This document shows positions 60,542-64,000 of a stretch of 64,000 bases of DNA, one piece after another. The stretch is from NCBI GenBank assembly GCA_963794605.1, contig CAWCEN010000002.1, positions 1,240,001-1,304,000 of the forward strand, given 5' to 3'. The translations under genes were made by a program, and so were the position numbers. This DNA is from VAXT01 sp963794605 (GTDB taxonomy: Bacteria; Actinomycetota; Thermoleophilia; Gaiellales; Gaiellaceae). Under the pieces are notes generated by a model. That model was not told the DNA's origin. It made no database searches and was given only the letters and a program-made list of their open reading frames with translations. The first letter of the stretch is position 1; every line of letters starts with the position of its first letter.

Positions 60542-61495
60542 GTGCCTAGGACTCGCAGCGCGCGGGTGGCGGCGCTGGGCTCTCCGGTCCGACGCGCGGT
60601 TGCCCCCCGGTACTCCTCTAGGTCGTCAGGCCCCCTGCGCAGGCGGCTCGTCGTCGGCCTGCTCGTGCTCGCCTCGCTCGTGATGATCACCGTCTACTTC
60701 CGCGAGTCGCCGAACGGGACGCTGCACGGCTTCCAGAGCGCCGGCTCGACGGTCCTCCGCCCGTTCGAGATCGCCGCGAACCGCATCGCGCGCCCCTTCC
60801 ACGACGCCTACAACTGGACGGCCGACGTGTTCCACGCGAAGTCGGAGAACGAGCAGCTCCGAGAGGACAACAAGCGGCTCCAGCAGCAAGCGATCCAGGC
60901 CGCGACCAAGGCGCAGGAGGCCACAGCCCTGCAAAAGCTGCTGAAGCTAAAACGCGCGCCCGCCTACCAGGACTACGTGAAGACGGCGGTCACGGCCGAG
61001 GTTCTCTCCAATCCGGTCGGCCAGTTCGACCAGACGATCGTCGTCGCTGCCGGCCGCTCGAGCGGCGTCCGCGTCTACGACGCCGTCGTCACCGACCGCG
61101 GCCTCGTCGGCCAGGTGACGAAGGTGCTGCACGACACCGCCCTCGTCACGCTCCTCACGGACAAAACGAGCGCGGTCACGGCCAAGGATCACCAGACGAG
61201 CGCGATCGGCGTCGTCCGACACAGCCAGGGCCCGGAAGACCTCCTGTTCCTCGACAGGGTGCTCAAGAACAAGAAGGTGAACAGCGGCGACCTCGTGATC
61301 ACCGCCGGCCAGATGTCAGGCCATCGCCTCTCGTCGTTCTACCCGCGGAACATCCCGATCGGCAAGGTCACACGCGTCGGCCAGACAGACGTCGACCCGT
61401 TCCAGGACGTGCAGGTGATGCCGTTCGTCGACTTCTCGTCGCTCCAGTACGTCCTCGTGCTCGCCAGCCACAAGCCGCGCCCGCAGATGCCGTGA
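60542..61495 (+). CDS. mreC: Rod shape-determining protein MreC
   Basis: 317 aa bitopic protein: basic cytosolic N-terminus, TM (RRLVVGLLVLASLVMITVYF), coiled coil (SENEQLREDNKRLQQQAIQA), then beta-barrel domain with VVAAGRSSGVRVYDAVVTDR and GLVGQVTKVLHDTALVTLLT. Links MreB to the periplasmic elongasome. GTG start; overlaps mreD by 4 nt. Confidence 0.93.
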   Translation: MPRTRSARVAALGSPVRRAVAPRYSSRSSGPLRRRLVVGLLVLASLVMITVYFRESPNGTLHGFQSAGSTVLRPFEIAANRIARPFHDAYNWTADVFHAKSENEQLREDNKRLQQQAIQAATKAQEATALQKLLKLKRAPAYQDYVKTAVTAEVLSNPVGQFDQTIVVAAGRSSGVRVYDAVVTDRGLVGQVTKVLHDTALVTLLTDKTSAVTAKDHQTSAIGVVRHSQGPEDLLFLDRVLKNKKVNSGDLVITAGQMSGHRLSSFYPRNIPIGKVTRVGQTDVDPFQDVQVMPFVDFSSLQYVLVLASHKPRPQMP

Positions 61496-62007
61496 TCGCC
61501 TCCGTTGCGAAAGCAGCCGTCCTCTTCTTCTTCGTGACGATCGTCCAGGTGACGATCGTCTCCGAGATCGGGATCCTCGGCGGGTCGCCCGACCTCGTTC
61601 TCGTCACTCTCGTCGCGGTCGCGCTCACCCAAGGCTCGATCTTCGGGGCGGTCACGGGATTCTGGGCCGGGCTGCTGCTCGACATTGCGCGGCTCGGCAC
61701 GCTCGGCTTCACGTCGCTCCTGCTCACGCTGGCCGGCTTCTGGATCGGGCGCTACGGCGAGACGACCGGACGCGACCGCGCCCACGCGCCGCTCCTGTCC
61801 GTCGGCGTCGTAACCGTGCTTTACGGGGTCGGCTCGCTCGTCATGCACTTCCTGCTTCGCGAGCCCGCTCCAGCCCGGGTCGTCCTGATCGAGGAGCTGC
61901 CCGGAACGATCGCGCTCAACCTCCTGCTCACGGTGCCAGTCTTCGCGCTCGTCAGGCGCCTGTTCGCAACGCCGGCGCGTCCGCCGGAGGTCGAGTTCGT
62001 TGCCTAG
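61492..62007 (+). CDS. mreD: Rod shape-determining protein MreD
   Basis: 171 aa, about five TM helices: VLFFFVTIVQVTIVSEIGIL, GGSPDLVLVTLVAVALTQGS and GAVTGFWAGLLLDIARLGTL carry the family pattern (DLxLxxVxxxxL; GFxxGLLxD). GTG start within the mreC stop; overlaps mrdA by 8 nt. Confidence 0.9.
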   Translation: MIASVAKAAVLFFFVTIVQVTIVSEIGILGGSPDLVLVTLVAVALTQGSIFGAVTGFWAGLLLDIARLGTLGFTSLLLTLAGFWIGRYGETTGRDRAHAPLLSVGVVTVLYGVGSLVMHFLLREPAPARVVLIEELPGTIALNLLLTVPVFALVRRLFATPARPPEVEFVA

Positions 62008-64000
62008 CCGCCCGGTCCCGATCCGCCCGGGACGGTTTCTGCCGCGCGACCCGCGCATCGACGCTCCGTACCGCCTCACGCCGCAGCTCGTGTTCCGCAT
62101 CGGGATCCTCGGCTTCCTCACACTCGCGGCGTTTGCGGTCCTCTTCTTCCGGCTCTGGGCGCTCCAGGTGCTGTCCGGGAATCAGTACCTCGTCGCCGCG
62201 GAGAACAACCAGCTTCGAGTGATGCGGACGGACGCTCCTCGCGGGCCGGTTGAGGATCGCTACGGCCGGGTGCTCGTCGAGAACACGAGCGCGACGGCAG
62301 TGAAGATCTGGCCCGCCGACCTGCCCAAACACGGCGCGTACGCCGAGCTCCGCCGCCTCGCGAGGATCCTCGAGGTCCCGCTCGCGGACATCACGAGCGA
62401 GATCAAGAAGCACCGCGGCGACCCCGTGACGCCCGTCACCGTCCGCGACGCCGTCAGCGAGAACGAGGTCCACTACCTGCTCGAGCACCAGTCCGAGTTC
62501 CCGGGCATGGCGATCACGAACACGTTCGTCCGGAACTACCCGTTCGGAGACCTGGCCGCCCACATCCTCGGCTACGTAGGCGAGATCTCGCCCGATCAGC
62601 TGAAGTCGAGCAAGGGCTACGTGCTCGGGGACAAGGTCGGCCAGGCCGGAATCGAAAGCTCGTTCGACAAGGAGCTCCGCGGACGGCCCGGCCTGAGCCA
62701 GCTGCGCGTCGACTCGCTCGGACGGCCGATCAGCCCGATCGAGCTCCGCACGCCGACGACGGCCGGCTACGCGGTCCGGCTCACGCTCGACGCGAAGCTC
62801 CAGCGCGCGGCGCAGCAGGCGATCGTCAATGGCATCAACCTTGCGCAGGAGAAACATGACTGGTACGCGAAGGCGGGCGCGGTCGTCGCGCTCGACCCGC
62901 GCGATGGCGCAATCCGTGCTCTCGCCTCGTATCCGAATTTCAACCCGTCAGTGTGGACGAGCCGAAAGAAGGGCGCCCTGGCGCCGCTGACGAACGCGGA
63001 CGTGGCGAAGGCCGACGACTACCCGGCGCTCGACCGCGCGATCTCAGGTGCCTATCCTCCGGGCTCGACGTTCAAGCCGGTCACGGCGCTGGCCGCGATG
63101 CAGGAGCACATCCTGCAGCCATACGACGCGCTGCCCTGTACGGGTACATACACCGCCGCCGGTCAGCTCTTCAAGAACTGGGATCCGCTCGTGAACACTG
63201 CGATGACGCTGCCGACCGCGATCGCCCAGTCGTGCGACACGTACTTCTACCAGGTGGGCAAGAGGTTCTACGACCTGCCGGCTGACCGCGGCCAGCCGCT
63301 CCAGCGCTGGGCGAAGACGTTCGGCTTTGGCCAGCAGCCGGGCCTCGATGTCGGTCCTGCGACCTCAGGCCTCCTGCCGACGATCGGCTGGAAGCACGCG
63401 ACCTTCACGAAGAAGACCGATCCATGCTGCTGGGAGGTCGACCGCCTCTGGAAGCCGGGCGACTCGATCCAGCTCGCCATCGGACAGAAGGACATGCTCG
63501 CCTCGCCGCTCCAGATGGCGCGCTTCTACGCGCTGCTCGCGAACGGCGGCAAGCTCGTCACTCCGCACCTCGTCTCGGCGATCGAGCAGCCGGGCCCGCG
63601 CAACGGCCCGTCGCAGGGCGCGCTCGTGCTCCGCCGCTACCAGGCGCCGACGAAGGAGCTCAACCTCGACCCCGGGGCGGTCACGGCAATCCGCGACGGG
63701 CTCTACGAGGCGACCCACTCCGGGCTCGGCACCTCGTCCGCAGTGTTCGGGCACTACCCGGTGTCGATCGCGGGCAAGACCGGAACCGCCGAGACGCACG
63801 CGGACAGCGGGGGAACGGCTGTGCCGACGGACACGTCGTGGTGGTGTGGCTTCGGCCCGTTCGACGCACCGCGGCTCGTCGTTTGCGCGGTGATCGAGAA
63901 CGGCGGCTTCGGAGGCGCGGTCGCGGCGCCCTCGGCCCTTCAAGTGTTCGAGCAGTTCTTCGGGATCAAGGCCACCAACGTGACGTCGGAGCCGACGGAC
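62000..64000 (+). CDS. mrdA: Penicillin-binding protein 2, partial (runs off right edge)
   Basis: 667 codons open to the window end, TTG start at 62000. N-terminal TM (IGILGFLTLAAFAVLFFRLW), PBP dimerisation domain with RTDAPRGPVEDRYGRVLVEN, LAAHILGYVGEIS and FDKELRGRPGL. Transpeptidase with SxxK nucleophile S356 in GAYPPGSTFKPVTAL, SxN-equivalent S411 in AIAQSCDTYFYQ and KTG at K593 in IAGKTGTAET. Crosslinks lateral-wall peptidoglycan in the Rod complex; rodA is expected next. Confidence 0.94.
   Translation, partial: MPSRPVPIRPGRFLPRDPRIDAPYRLTPQLVFRIGILGFLTLAAFAVLFFRLWALQVLSGNQYLVAAENNQLRVMRTDAPRGPVEDRYGRVLVENTSATAVKIWPADLPKHGAYAELRRLARILEVPLADITSEIKKHRGDPVTPVTVRDAVSENEVHYLLEHQSEFPGMAITNTFVRNYPFGDLAAHILGYVGEISPDQLKSSKGYVLGDKVGQAGIESSFDKELRGRPGLSQLRVDSLGRPISPIELRTPTTAGYAVRLTLDAKLQRAAQQAIVNGINLAQEKHDWYAKAGAVVALDPRDGAIRALASYPNFNPSVWTSRKKGALAPLTNADVAKADDYPALDRAISGAYPPGSTFKPVTALAAMQEHILQPYDALPCTGTYTAAGQLFKNWDPLVNTAMTLPTAIAQSCDTYFYQVGKRFYDLPADRGQPLQRWAKTFGFGQQPGLDVGPATSGLLPTIGWKHATFTKKTDPCCWEVDRLWKPGDSIQLAIGQKDMLASPLQMARFYALLANGGKLVTPHLVSAIEQPGPRNGPSQGALVLRRYQAPTKELNLDPGAVTAIRDGLYEATHSGLGTSSAVFGHYPVSIAGKTGTAETHADSGGTAVPTDTSWWCGFGPFDAPRLVVCAVIENGGFGGAVAAPSALQVFEQFFGIKATNVTSEPTD

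Overview
The window is one stretch of a high-GC bacterial chromosome. High GC with G/C-ending codons, many ATGA-type gene overlaps, GTG and TTG starts, apparent leaderless promoters and the gene neighbourhoods all suggest a deep-branching actinobacterium. Class Thermoleophilia (Gaiellales or Solirubrobacterales type) is my best inference; there is no rRNA or marker search behind it. The single-base frameshifts in cca and valS look like draft or metagenome sequence. No prophage, plasmid, CRISPR array or rRNA was seen.

Layout. 1-2.5 kb: nnrD end, alr and a frameshifted CCA-adding enzyme. 2.6-5.2 kb: two thioredoxin-fold proteins, an SDR, a tandem palindromic repeat and fabI. 5.2-7.7 kb: an orphan TIR-like protein (PF10137 type) divergent from an Asp-box propeller, then a DUF899 remnant. 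7.7-12.6 kb, minus strand: a membrane protein, a selenocysteine peroxiredoxin with an in-frame UGA, a fused M74-M14 peptidase, and a sigma/anti-sigma pair. 12.7-18.7 kb: a secreted propeller, a YbdK-type ligase, a serine hydrolase and a deacetylase-glycosyltransferase fusion. 18.7-24.2 kb: cupredoxin/DUF1501/DUF1800/CNB operon divergent from NUDIX/TenA-like/DUF2231, then trxA. 24.3-31 kb: ileS, a RAYT element wedged before tag, a DUF4173 protein and ispH. 31.3-36.9 kb: a five-GAF histidine kinase with its response regulator, a CAP protein and an EamA transporter. 37-47.7 kb: six scattered tRNAs, a CopC-CopD/CtaG copper and oxidase-assembly cluster, and assorted enzymes including an eroded LanC-like gene. 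48-51.4 kb: tig-clpP-clpX. 51.5-64 kb: an MFS transporter, frameshifted valS, folC, ndk, a methyltransferase, maf, a second RAYT element, and mreB-mreC-mreD-mrdA running off the right edge.

Themes. Cell-wall functions recur: alr, the M74-M14 peptidase, mreBCD-mrdA and the exopolysaccharide fusion. Thiol and selenol redox is the second theme: thioredoxin, two thioredoxin-like proteins and the Sec peroxiredoxin. About a dozen genes carry a TAnnnT-like hexamer 6-9 nt before the start codon, so much of the region probably makes leaderless mRNAs. The most interesting items are the Sec-encoding peroxiredoxin with a SECIS-like hairpin, the orphan TIR-like protein with a beta-rich C-terminal domain, the duplicated palindromes abutting the fabI promoter, and the two RAYT transposons.
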